DNA of 64,000 nucleotides from Bacillota bacterium (GTDB taxonomy: Bacteria; Bacillota; UBA4882; UBA8346). Below, in pieces: positions 35,831-43,618 of this stretch. A program made the position numbers and the translations under genes. The notes beneath the pieces were generated by a model. The model was not told the origin of the DNA. It worked only from the letters and a program-made list of their open reading frames with translations, and did not search any database. The stretch is taken from assembly GCA_023410535.1 (NCBI GenBank), contig JAEYPR010000009.1, positions 34,204 to 98,203 on the forward strand, given 5' to 3'. How positions within the stretch are numbered: position 1 is the stretch's first letter; every line of letters begins with the position of its first letter.

Positions 35831-37253
35831 ATTCTTTAAATAAGATTGCGCCGTCCCCGGCGGTGAATAACACATTTTTAAAGGTAACCGCCGCGGTATC
35901 GATCTGGGTCAGTCCGGCTGCGGCGGCGCTGATCCGGATATCCTCGAAGTGGATGTCGGCAAAGGGACTCTCCGGCAAACCCCGCATGTAGAGGGCCTGT
36001 TTGGCCCCGTGAACGGTGACGTTTTTAATGGCGATCTGATGAAACTGCGGGGTTTCCTCAGTAGGCACCGGAACCGCCGGCGCCGGTTGGGTACTGACGG
36101 TTTCGCCCGGCGCGATGACTTCGTAATGTAAGTTAAAGGTCATGGCGTCACCGGCGATGCTAGTCATGATGATGTTTTGGATCTGGATCTGCTCAACCAC
36201 GCCGCCCCGGCCGCGGGTGCTTTTGAAACGCAATCCGACGTCGGTGCCGATGAATTTGCAACGGTCCACATAGACATGATTGACGCCGCCCGACATTTCA
36301 CTGCCGATGACCACGCCGCCGTGACCGTGATAGACGGTGCAATCGCGGATGACGACCTGAGCGGTGGGTACTCCGATCTTGCGACCTTCGGCGTTGATGC
36401 CGGATTTGATGCAGATGGCGTCGTCGCCCACATCAAAGGTGGAATGTTCCAGCAACACCTTTTGGCAGGACTCAAGGTCGAGACCGTCGCCGTTCTGACT
36501 GTGCCAGGCATTGCGGACGTTGATGTTGCGGATGGTTACGTCCTCGCATAACAGCGGGTTGACATTCCAAAAGGGCGAATTTTGGAACGTCGGACCGTCC
36601 AACAGCACGCGGCGGCAGTTGATGAAATGCAACAACCGGGGACGCATGAAAATCCGGATCGCTTCGTATTCGCTCAGGTCGAGGCTACCTTTGGCAATCA
36701 GCTCGTTGTATTTGGCCTCGCCGGCCATGGCGACTTCATTGGGCCACCAAATCTGGGTGTCCTTTTGGGTCTCCACTACGCCCCCGGATGCGAGCAGCGT
36801 CCGCCACTGATTGGGGGTCATCTTCCAATTTTTGATCGGCCGCCAGGCTTCACCGGTCCCGTCAAAGACGCCGGAACCGGTGATGGCGATATTTTCAACG
36901 TTTTCGGCATAAAGCGGCGCGGTGACCAGGACGCGGGGAACGCCCCGCAGCTGGACCAGGCGCAACGGATACGCCTCGTAATCGGCGGTGAAACGGACCA
37001 GGGCATTTTGTTCGATATGTAAATTGACATTGCTTTGGAAAACGATCGGTCCAGTCAGCCATAATCCTTCCGGAATCACAACCCGGCCGCCGCCGGCCTT
37101 AGCGCAGGCTGCAATGGCCGCAGCGAAACTCGCGGTGTTGAGGGTGACGCCATCGCCCCGACCGCCAAAATCAGTCACATTAAATGTTTGGTCTAAAAAT
37201 TTCGGTTGTACTATCGATGCTGCAATTTGCTGCTGGATCTCCCCAAAACTCAA
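35829..37253 (-). CDS. GH28 polygalacturonase, cytoplasmic exo-type
   Basis: 474 residues, right-handed parallel beta-helix. All four GH28 motifs are visible: NGDGLD, GDDAICIKSG, GHGGVVIGSEMSGG and RFKSTRGRGG, so the catalytic Asp trio, His and the Arg/Lys pair are present. No signal peptide is found, so it should release galacturonate from short oligomers in the cytoplasm. The start is TTG 37253, seven bases after AGGAGGG. A good promoter with a palindromic downstream site precedes it. Confidence 0.93.
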   Translation of the reverse strand: MSFGEIQQQIAASIVQPKFLDQTFNVTDFGGRGDGVTLNTASFAAAIAACAKAGGGRVVIPEGLWLTGPIVFQSNVNLHIEQNALVRFTADYEAYPLRLVQLRGVPRVLVTAPLYAENVENIAITGSGVFDGTGEAWRPIKNWKMTPNQWRTLLASGGVVETQKDTQIWWPNEVAMAGEAKYNELIAKGSLDLSEYEAIRIFMRPRLLHFINCRRVLLDGPTFQNSPFWNVNPLLCEDVTIRNINVRNAWHSQNGDGLDLESCQKVLLEHSTFDVGDDAICIKSGINAEGRKIGVPTAQVVIRDCTVYHGHGGVVIGSEMSGGVNHVYVDRCKFIGTDVGLRFKSTRGRGGVVEQIQIQNIIMTSIAGDAMTFNLHYEVIAPGETVSTQPAPAVPVPTEETPQFHQIAIKNVTVHGAKQALYMRGLPESPFADIHFEDIRISAAAAGLTQIDTAAVTFKNVLFTAGDGAILFKE

Positions 37254-37283
37254 GCCAATCCCTCCTAAACGCTGTTACAAAAA

Positions 37284-37327
37284 AAATTGCATAATTATCT
37301 TGGATTTTGTCACAAATTATGCAATTT
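37284..37327 (-). promoter_or_regulatory. Palindromic operator-like site in the GH28 leader
   Basis: Exact 13-bp inverted repeat AAATTGCATAATT/AATTATGCAATTT with an 18-base spacer. It begins within about 5 bases of the predicted transcription start, a position suited to repressor roadblock. Confidence 0.6.
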
Positions 37328-37337
37328 CCTCTCATGC

Positions 37338-37366
37338 ATTATACTGTAAGTGGTAGAATTACACAA
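37338..37366 (-). promoter_or_regulatory. Sigma-A promoter of the GH28 gene
   Basis: On the minus strand TTGTGT (37366-37361), exact 17-bp spacer, TATAAT (37343-37338), with transcription predicted to start near 37331. Confidence 0.7.
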
Positions 37367-37677
37367 TTGCCGATTGCGATTATTTTGCAAAATTTAACGT
37401 TCTACAACGCGGAATTGATGGCAAGAAGCGCGTCTTGAATATTTAGCGCGCCATACTTGAAAAGGTCTTTTAACAATTGCCCGGCAGGGTTTCGGGACAG
37501 GGTGACGAAAAAGGGACTGACCTCACCTTCGGTCTCTCTCCTACAGAAGCGTTTCGGGGAAGCATGTCGGAGGAGCGGGATGACGGAGTGGAATCGTAAG
37601 TTTTTTGGATGCGGAATATTATCGTGATATTGACTTGAATAGTTTGGGGATATCGGTCTGGCAGAGGGGGAGCGCGT

Positions 37678-38478
37678 TTGGGGATCAGTTTTTACCGGGA
37701 CGAACAATTGGCTTTTATGGAGATCAAGTCTTGCGACCGGGGGATGCACTCGGAGCGACGCCATGCTCATGACGAGTTTTCGTTGGGACTGGTACTGCGG
37801 GGCGCCAGCCGGGTCAGCGCCGGCGGGGCGGAGTACCGGGTGGAGGCGGGACAGTTGATTTGGATTCCGGCCGGGGTAATCCATGATTGCCGGCCGGAGG
37901 AACTACGGCTGTGGAGCTTTAAAATGCTTTATCTGCAGCGCGAGTGGATCGAATCATGGTTTCCGCTGGAACGGCCGGATTGGCTGGTGACGCTGAAAAC
38001 GTTGAGCCCGGCCGACCTGCTCCGGGTCAAGGCGCTGTTCGCCGTGCTGCAGTCGGAACAGTCGGCGCTGGAGAAAGAGAGCGTCTTAATCGCGGAGTTG
38101 AATCATTTTTTGAACCTAGAGACCTATTGGCAACTGCGCAACCAGGAGGCGGCCGAACCGGAATCGTTGAACCGGGTGGCGGAGTATTTGCGCGCCAATT
38201 ACCGGGACGGGGTGACGTTGGATCAGTTGGCCGCAGTGGCGGGGGTCAGCAAATATCAGCTGTTGCGCTTGTTTAAGAAGGTCTATCGGACGCCGCCCCA
38301 TGCCTTTCAGATGATGTTGCGGATCAACTTCGCCAAGGAAGAACTGCGTACCAAGCCGGAGCGGCCGGTGCTCGCGATTGCGCAGGACGCCGGATTTTTC
38401 GATCAGAGTCATTTTGTGAAGACGTTCAAGCAATATGCCGGGACGACGCCGGTGGCGTACCGGATGTCCCAGCGCTGA
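37678..38478 (+). CDS. AraC family transcriptional regulator
   Basis: 266 residues. A cupin domain (HAHDEFSLGLVLRGASRVSAGG, GQLIWIPAGVIHDC) is followed by two HTH motifs (LDQLAAVAGVSKYQLLRLFKK and LAIAQDAGFFDQSHFVKTFKQ). AraC proteins of this layout often regulate an adjacent exporter; an EamA transporter follows 90 bases downstream. TTG start with GAGGGGGA seven bases upstream. Confidence 0.9.
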   Translation: MGISFYRDEQLAFMEIKSCDRGMHSERRHAHDEFSLGLVLRGASRVSAGGAEYRVEAGQLIWIPAGVIHDCRPEELRLWSFKMLYLQREWIESWFPLERPDWLVTLKTLSPADLLRVKALFAVLQSEQSALEKESVLIAELNHFLNLETYWQLRNQEAAEPESLNRVAEYLRANYRDGVTLDQLAAVAGVSKYQLLRLFKKVYRTPPHAFQMMLRINFAKEELRTKPERPVLAIAQDAGFFDQSHFVKTFKQYAGTTPVAYRMSQR

Positions 38479-38567
38479 AAAACGCTACACTAAATTTGCC
38501 GCCGCGCAATTTTTTACAAGGCTGTTCCGCCGAACTGCTTCATAATGGAGCGGTAAGGAGGAATATG

Positions 38568-39497
38568 ATGCGTAACACTAACTTGAGCGGACATTTGCTG
38601 GCTTTGACGACGGTGGCGATTTGGGGAACGACCTTTATCGCCACTAAAGTGATTTTACCGGTGTTTTCGCCGTTGGCGATCCTCTTGTTCCGCTTTTTGC
38701 TGGCCGGCGTCTTGCTGCTGTGCCTGCGGCCGCAGGCGCTCCGGTGGCGAACGCTCCGGGAGGAAATCTATTTAATGGGGCTGGGCTTAACCGGGGTCAC
38801 CCTTTATTTTCTCTTTGAAAATGTGGCATTGCAATATACATTGGCGAGCAACGCGGGACTGTTGGTGTCGGTTTCGCCGATCATCACCGCGCTGTTGGCC
38901 CACAGATTCGCCAGTGACGAGCGACTGCGCGCTGAATTGGTCTGGGGGTTTGTCCTGGCGATCAGCGGCGTTTTTTTGGTGATGACCAACGGCCATTCCG
39001 TACTGCGCTTGAATCCGCTGGGTGATTGTCTGGCTTTGGCCGCGGCGGTGGCTTGGGGAGCGTACTCCATTTTGCTCAAACGGGTACAGGCCCGGTTTGA
39101 CCCGGTGGAGTTGGCTTGCAAGACGTTTTTTTACGGGTTGTTGTGGGCGCTGCCGAGTATGATCTGGTTGCCCTTGACGGTCGCCCGGTTGGATCCGGGA
39201 CGGGATTGGCCGGCTTGGGTCAATCTGGCGTATCTGGGCGTGGCTGCCTCGTCGCTTTGTTTTGTGATGTGGAACGGGGCGGTGCGGCGGCTCGGCGTGG
39301 TCAAGACCAGTAACTATATTTATTTGGTGCCGTTGATTACGATGGTGACGGCGGCGGCGCTGTTAGGCGAACGGTTGACGCCGTTGATGTTGTGGGGCGG
39401 GGGTTTGATCTTGAGCGGCATTTATGTCGCTGAACACGGATTGCGCTGGCCGGCGTCTTCCTCCTGCCACGAACGGGTGGGGAGGGAAAACGGATGA
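38568..39497 (+). CDS. EamA/DMT family transporter
   Basis: 309 residues, ten hydrophobic helices in two EamA repeats (VAIWGTTFIATKVIL; AASSLCFVMWNGAVRRLGVVKTS). The probable role is efflux of a small metabolite. Two adjacent ATGs (38565, 38568) follow AAGGAGGA; spacing favours 38568. The stop overlaps the ATG of the DUF2000 gene by four bases, so the pair is coupled. A second EamA gene (27868) is a distant paralogue. Confidence 0.88.
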   Translation: MRNTNLSGHLLALTTVAIWGTTFIATKVILPVFSPLAILLFRFLLAGVLLLCLRPQALRWRTLREEIYLMGLGLTGVTLYFLFENVALQYTLASNAGLLVSVSPIITALLAHRFASDERLRAELVWGFVLAISGVFLVMTNGHSVLRLNPLGDCLALAAAVAWGAYSILLKRVQARFDPVELACKTFFYGLLWALPSMIWLPLTVARLDPGRDWPAWVNLAYLGVAASSLCFVMWNGAVRRLGVVKTSNYIYLVPLITMVTAAALLGERLTPLMLWGGGLILSGIYVAEHGLRWPASSSCHERVGRENG

Positions 39498-39907
39498 GTA
39501 TGAAACTGGTGATGGTGATCGACCGGGAGCTGCCGTTGGGTTTGATCGCCAATACGGCCGCGGTGTTTGGGATGAGTCTGGGCGAACGGATCCCCGGTCT
39601 GGTAGGTCCACCGGTGGTTGACGGCAGCGGCCGCGTCCATGGCGGGATTACCCAAGTTTCGATTCCGATTCTCCAGGCCAACCGGCCGGAGATTAAAGAG
39701 CTGCGGGAGCGGTTGTTCGACCTGGAATACGCCGCGGTGACGGTGTTTGACTTTTGCAGCGTGGCCCAACAGTCGAAAGCCTATCCCGACTATATCCGGC
39801 GGATGGCTGAGTGCCCGGCCGAGGACCTTTCGTATCTCGGCGTCTGCTTGTACGGGGCGGCGGAGCAGGTAGGGCGGCTGACGGGGAGTTTGAAGTTGTT
39901 GCGGTGA
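39494..39907 (+). CDS. DUF2000 family protein
   Basis: 137 residues matching DUF2000: an N-terminal strand and Leu/Gly turn (VMVIDRELPLGLIANTAAVFG) and the LVGPPVVDGSGRVHGGIT block. It has a compact alpha/beta fold related to peptidyl-tRNA hydrolase 2. Function is unknown. Coupling to EamA under an AraC regulator suggests a role tied to the exported compound. Confidence 0.75.
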   Translation: MSMKLVMVIDRELPLGLIANTAAVFGMSLGERIPGLVGPPVVDGSGRVHGGITQVSIPILQANRPEIKELRERLFDLEYAAVTVFDFCSVAQQSKAYPDYIRRMAECPAEDLSYLGVCLYGAAEQVGRLTGSLKLLR

Positions 39908-40258
39908 AAGGCGGGGCGCGACTCACTCCCCTGAGGCGATACGGTGCCAGAAGGCAATTGTTACATTTCGCCTCTCTCCGACCGCGTAGAGAGGGCGCCA
40001 TGATACTTTATTCGTGAAAAAATTAAAAAACAGCTCTCATCTCCACCAGGCCGTAAACGACTTGGCTAGACCTTCAAACCATTCAAAGTGGGGGATGCTT
40101 CGAAGCCCAACCCAGCCCGGCCTCAGCCGGGGTTGAGACTGGGTTTAATCTTCGCCCGGAACTTCAGGTCTGGGCGGACAGAACCGCCCTACCGTCCCCG
40201 GATTAACCAGGACGGTTTTTTTTGCGCAAAAAGCAGCGGCGCGATAACCGGGACCGCG
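39908..40258 (+). ncRNA. Structured intergenic region ending in a terminator; candidate small RNA or long 3' UTR
   Basis: A GC-rich stretch with several complementary pairs: CCCAG...CTGGG around CGGC/GCCG (about 40110-40143), GGGCGG/CCGCCC (40172-40189), then a terminator at 40191-40223. It is 280 bases beyond the last plus-strand stop, far for a simple terminator. I match it to no known RNA family. Confidence 0.3.
40191..40223 (+). terminator. Rho-independent terminator
   Basis: 7-bp stem ACCGTCC/GGACGGT followed by seven T residues on the plus strand. Confidence 0.8.
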
Positions 40259-40732
40259 TTAGTCCCAAGCGGAGTCGGTGGCGCTGATCCCCATTTTGCG
40301 CAGGCCGATGCCGAGGAGCCAGGTGAAGATCTGGTAACCGAGCATGATAATGAGCAGGTCCAGGGTGCGATGATGGATGGCGCGATCATAATGAAACGGT
40401 TCGTCCAGGAAACCCAGGTGAAAAAAGAAGATGCAAAAACCGGCGAAGCTCATTTTGAACCAATAATGACGGGCGGTGAAGACTTTGGTGAAGAGGAAGG
40501 CGATGACGATTCCCCACCACATGCCGCAGCCGGTGCTGATCAGCAGGGCGATGGTGTTCATCAGCAGGTTGTTTTGATACTGAAAGACGGTATCGCCCGC
40601 CAGATAGCTCAGGCCGTATTGGGTGATCCCGAGCCAATGAAAGATTTCGACACAGGGGAAGGCGACAAGATTGCCGATCATTCCGGCCAGCGCGCCTTTG
40701 CAAAATTCATTTGCGGTTTCGAGCTTTTTCAT
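40259..40732 (-). CDS. Four-helix membrane protein of unknown function, paralogue 1
   Basis: 157 residues with four hydrophobic helices (about 14-34, 55-80, 90-110, 122-145). It shares a dense set of invariant residues with the adjacent upstream gene: VE-x-FHWLG-x-T, SYLAGDTVF, NNLLMN, GMWWGIV-x-AFLFTK, FFFHLGFLDE, FHYDR and TLDL. The many conserved His, Asp and Glu near membrane interfaces suggest ligand or metal contact. No family is recognised. GAGG precedes the ATG by six bases. Confidence 0.75.
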   Translation of the reverse strand: MKKLETANEFCKGALAGMIGNLVAFPCVEIFHWLGITQYGLSYLAGDTVFQYQNNLLMNTIALLISTGCGMWWGIVIAFLFTKVFTARHYWFKMSFAGFCIFFFHLGFLDEPFHYDRAIHHRTLDLLIIMLGYQIFTWLLGIGLRKMGISATDSAWD

Positions 40733-40798
40733 GCGAACCTCGTGATTATCGGGATGGGAATCTGGATTTAGGGTTGCCCGATGGGGTTGGGAACATTC

Positions 40799-41269
40799 TC
40801 AAGCGAATCCGGCGGGGTCGATCAGCTTTAATTTCCGTAGTCCGTAACTTAACACCAGTCCATAGACTTGATAGCCGAGGAGGATGATGACAAGATCCAG
40901 GGTTTGGCGGTGAATTTCCCGATCATAGTGGAAGAATTCGTCTAAAAAGCCCAGATGGAAAAAGAAAATGCAAAAACAGCAAAAGAGTATTTTGAGCCGG
41001 TATTTTTGGCTTGAAAACGCTTTGGTGAATAGAAAAGCCAGTACAATTCCCCACCACATTCCGGCTCCGCAATGAATCCCAAAGGCGATCAAGTTCATGA
41101 GCAGGTTGTTGCGGTAGGTGAAGACGGTGTCGCCCGCCAGATAGCTGATGCCGTAATGGGTCAACCCAAGCCAGTGAAAGAGTTCGACAAAAACGAACAT
41201 CACCGCTCCGGCGGCGAGTCCGGCGAGGGCGCCTTTGCTAAATTCCTGATTGGATTCGAAACGTTCCAT
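40799..41269 (-). CDS. Four-helix membrane protein of unknown function, paralogue 2
   Basis: 156 residues from ATG 41269 (AGAGG six bases upstream); an upstream in-frame extension lacks a ribosome site. It aligns end to end with the next gene, including ELFHWLGLT, GISYLAGDTVF, GMWWGIV and HYDREIH. The pair is a tandem duplication separated by 66 bases. Both are probably transcribed together and could form a heteromer. Function is unknown. Confidence 0.75.
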   Translation of the reverse strand: MERFESNQEFSKGALAGLAAGAVMFVFVELFHWLGLTHYGISYLAGDTVFTYRNNLLMNLIAFGIHCGAGMWWGIVLAFLFTKAFSSQKYRLKILFCCFCIFFFHLGFLDEFFHYDREIHRQTLDLVIILLGYQVYGLVLSYGLRKLKLIDPAGFA

Positions 41270-41371
41270 GCAGACCTCTGGCTGGTTGAGCCGGCTGATT
41301 TTTTCCATAGGATTGCCGGAATTTGGCCGGGATATGTAGCGAGACCGGGCGGAAAGCACAATTGGGAAAAG

Positions 41372-41569
41372 TTATCCACAACCCGGGACCGTTTATCAAC
41401 AGGAATAGATCGTTTACTCACAGAAATAGATTAGTTATTCACAAAAATAGATCAGTTATTAACAAAATGAGCTTGTTTTGTGGATAACGTAGATCGGTTA
41501 TTCACAGAAAGAGATCGGTTATTAACAAAATGAGCTTGTTTTGTGAATAACGTAGATCAGTTATTCACA
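41372..41569. repeat. Phased array of DnaA-box-like sites, 21-bp period
   Basis: Exact TTATNCACA boxes occur on the plus strand at 41372, 41435, 41498 and 41561 (each 63 bases apart) and on the minus strand at 41479-41487 and 41542-41550 (also 63 apart). One-mismatch boxes fill the steps at 41393, 41414, 41456 and 41519. All plus-strand sites fall on a 21-base grid, two helical turns. The 63-base units 41456-41518 and 41519-41580 are nearly identical. Degenerate units run on to about 41611. Confidence 0.8.
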
Positions 41570-41630
41570 GAAAGAGACCGTTGAGGAACAAAATGAGATT
41601 GGTGAGGGATAAAATGCGGATGATGGGGTG

Positions 41631-41748
41631 GTTGCTTTTTTGCCTGTCGACTACGCCGCCCACGGTTCCGGCGGCGGGATTCCTTTTGGACCGCCCCGAA
41701 AGGAACCAAAAGGGCGCTGGAACCATACGGCTTCCAGATCCCCCGAAT
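41631..41748. repeat. Dispersed repeat, copy 1
   Basis: About 115 bases shared with 50305-50424, including GTTCCGGCGGCGGGATTCC and CCAAAAGGGCGCTGGAACC. It contains a hairpin TTCCTTTTGG/CCGAAAGGAA (one mismatch here; perfect in the other copy). Both copies lie just outside the flavin electron-transfer locus. Confidence 0.7.
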
Positions 41749-42024
41749 AGAAAAGATTAAACCCCAGTTAAAACTAAGAATTTTTTGTTGTTTTTTATAG
41801 AAAATTACTGGGATATTGTTTATATACTGCAATTTTCCAGCAACGAATGTTTAAAGTTTGTAGGAATCGCTGGTTTTTATGTTGAATTAATATTATTACT
41901 TAAGAGGATACAATCCCTTTTTATAAGGAAGGAATTAAGTATTGCTGAAAAAAGCCGATCCATGTAGCAAGTTTGTTCATCTTCCAAAGCTTTTCAAAGT
42001 TGGTTGGGAATTGAGGTAAAACCG

Positions 42025-42540
42025 ATGAACAATACCAAACGGCAGGCTGTCCTGATCATTTTAGTCTGCAATGCGATTGTCATTTCCTTTTTGGAAGCAT
42101 TGGTGCCGCTACCGATTCCGGTCCCTGGAGTGAAACTGGGCCTGGCCAATATATTGACCATCCTCGCCATTGTTTTTCTGGATCTGAAAAGCGCCGTAAT
42201 GATTGTGGTATTGCGATCCATTGCAGTCACATTCTTGAGCAAAGGTTTGTTTGCGTTGGTATTCGGGCTGACCGGCGGGTTGTTAAGCGCTGTGTTGATG
42301 TGGTTTCTCTATAAAAAGCTGCCGGATGTTTTTAGTATCAAGGGGATCAGCATTGCCGGCGCCATTATTCATAACACCGGGCAGATGGCAGTCGCCTCCT
42401 GGCTGCTCCATGAAGCGCTAATCCTTTACTATCTGCCGGTTCTGGCGATTGCGGCAGTGATTACCGGTTTTTTCACCGGCAGTATCTGCGAGATGGTCAT
42501 CGGCGAGCTTACAAAGCGGGGATTTTTAGAAGGGTTGTAA
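42025..42540 (+). CDS. eetB: Gx transporter family membrane protein (EetB-like)
   Basis: 171 residues, five to six helices, resembling the Gx/heptaprenyl diphosphate synthase component I family, whose fold is like ECF substrate-binding subunits. VPGVKLGLANILTILAI is the most characteristic block. In Listeria the equivalent membrane protein, EetB, is part of the flavin-based extracellular electron transfer locus; its exact function is not known. ATG 42025 follows GAGGT by eight bases. It is followed three bases later by an EcfT-like gene. Confidence 0.8.
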   Translation: MNNTKRQAVLIILVCNAIVISFLEALVPLPIPVPGVKLGLANILTILAIVFLDLKSAVMIVVLRSIAVTFLSKGLFALVFGLTGGLLSAVLMWFLYKKLPDVFSIKGISIAGAIIHNTGQMAVASWLLHEALILYYLPVLAIAAVITGFFTGSICEMVIGELTKRGFLEGL

Positions 42541-42543
42541 ACT

Positions 42544-43329
42544 TTGCGTGAGGGTGTGTCTTTTATCGAAAGCATGAAGACCAAAAGAAATAAGAACTTC
42601 GCCGAAATGGACCCAGGTGTCAAAGCGGGGCTGGCCGTCGGATTCGTCTTCATCCTATTTTGGAGTAAAACGCCGCTCGGTTTGGCGGTTATTTTGCTAT
42701 ATACCGTACTGGTAACCGTTCTTTCAGGACTTTCTTTCCGGGTTCTTTTGCGTAATCTGCTTTATTTAGCAGTTGCCTTGATTGTCCCCTATCTGTTCGG
42801 ATTGATCTTTGCGATCTGCGGCGCGTTGTTTGAACCGGGCGGTTTTTCATTTGGGAGTATTAATTTTCCGGCAATTGCCTTGAAATTTGGCCGTTTGATT
42901 TTACTGGGACATATCGGTAGTATTTATCTCTATACCACTCCGTTCGGATTGATCGTCGGCATGTTGGACAGGCTGCTTACGCCAGTAAAAAGGTGCGGGG
43001 TGCCGGTGCGGGACTATCTAAAGATTTTGATCTGCATCCGGGCGGAACTTCCCAATGCCGTCAAGCGCAGCCGTGACATGGTCGCCCGGTGGCGCGACCC
43101 GGCCGGAACGGTAAAACCCCGGAGCTTGAAGGGTAAAATCGCAGGGATGGCCAATGTGATTGTTGCGCAAATTTTGCAATCATTTCAAGAGATTGAACGG
43201 ATTCAAAAATTGATTGAGGAAACGGATTGCGCGGATTTGGACGCTTTTCGGTTTAAAGTATCCCCATCCGATATTGTGGCGATGATTAGTTTGATTCTGC
43301 TTGGTGGGGCGGTGTTATGGATTCAATGA
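42544..43329 (+). CDS. ECF transporter T-component-like protein (FmnA-like)
   Basis: 261 residues, EcfT/CbiQ family. Several N-terminal helices are followed by a long cytoplasmic region with an Arg-rich coupling helix (LPNAVKRSRDMVARWRDP). T components link an S subunit to ECF ATPases. In the Listeria electron-transfer locus an EcfT paralogue, FmnA, works with RibU and EcfAA' to move flavin to the outer face. The start is TTG 42544 (AGAAGGG eight bases before); ATG 42574 is an alternative without a ribosome site. RibU and EcfA are not in this window. Confidence 0.8.
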   Translation: MREGVSFIESMKTKRNKNFAEMDPGVKAGLAVGFVFILFWSKTPLGLAVILLYTVLVTVLSGLSFRVLLRNLLYLAVALIVPYLFGLIFAICGALFEPGGFSFGSINFPAIALKFGRLILLGHIGSIYLYTTPFGLIVGMLDRLLTPVKRCGVPVRDYLKILICIRAELPNAVKRSRDMVARWRDPAGTVKPRSLKGKIAGMANVIVAQILQSFQEIERIQKLIEETDCADLDAFRFKVSPSDIVAMISLILLGGAVLWIQ

Positions 43330-43471
43330 ACAACTCTTTTCCCGCAAAAAAGTATCCCAAAGCTGTCAAGGCGGGCTTTCATCTTCAGCAAATTTTGCAA
43401 ATTTCAGCCACATATTCTACTTCTTCCATTTCCGAAATATTATATCAATAAAAAACAACATTCGCATTGCA

Positions 43472-43500
43472 TTGACTTAGCTATTTTTCCATATTATAAT
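43472..43500 (+). promoter_or_regulatory. Sigma-A promoter of the ndh2 operon
   Basis: TTGACT (43472-43477), exact 17-bp spacer, TATAAT (43495-43500), an almost perfect consensus promoter. Transcription should start near 43507. Confidence 0.85.
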
Positions 43501-43505
43501 AATTT

Positions 43506-43543
43506 TGTGATGTTTTTCACGATTGTTTGTGATGTTTTTCACG
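43506..43543 (+). promoter_or_regulatory. Two tandem CRP/FNR-family operator-like sites
   Basis: TGTGA-N6-TCACG occurs at 43506-43521 and again at 43528-43543, with identical spacer TGTTTT and 22 bases between sites. They lie on the transcription start and just downstream. This arrangement suits repression by a CRP/FNR-family protein. Confidence 0.65.
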
Positions 43544-43618
43544 ATTGAATGTGCTGCTCTCTACGGTAAAACAGCGGTTTTTCGTTATTACTCAAGTTTC
43601 GGAAGGAATGATAAGAAA

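Larger units (their letters stand above)
41270..42024. other. 755-base intergenic region
   Basis: It contains, in order, the leader of the paralogue pair, the 21-bp array, the dispersed repeat at 41631-41748 and an A/T-rich stretch before the electron-transfer locus. Open frames across the repeats (for example 41557-41832 minus) look repeat-derived, not real. Confidence 0.6.

Noticed and set aside
41372..41569. CRISPR array
   Set aside because: Repeats are contiguous 21/63-base units without unique spacers and no cas genes are near.
41557..41832. Minus-strand open frame of 91 codons over the 21-bp array and dispersed repeat
   Set aside because: Its sequence is dictated by the repeats, a similar frame arises over the second copy (49737-50423), and there is no ribosome site.
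41270..42024. Chromosomal origin oriC
   Set aside because: DnaA boxes are present, but dnaA, dnaN, recF, gyrB or rnpA/rpmH are absent and no AT-rich unwinding 13-mers were evident. Kept only as a possibility under findings.
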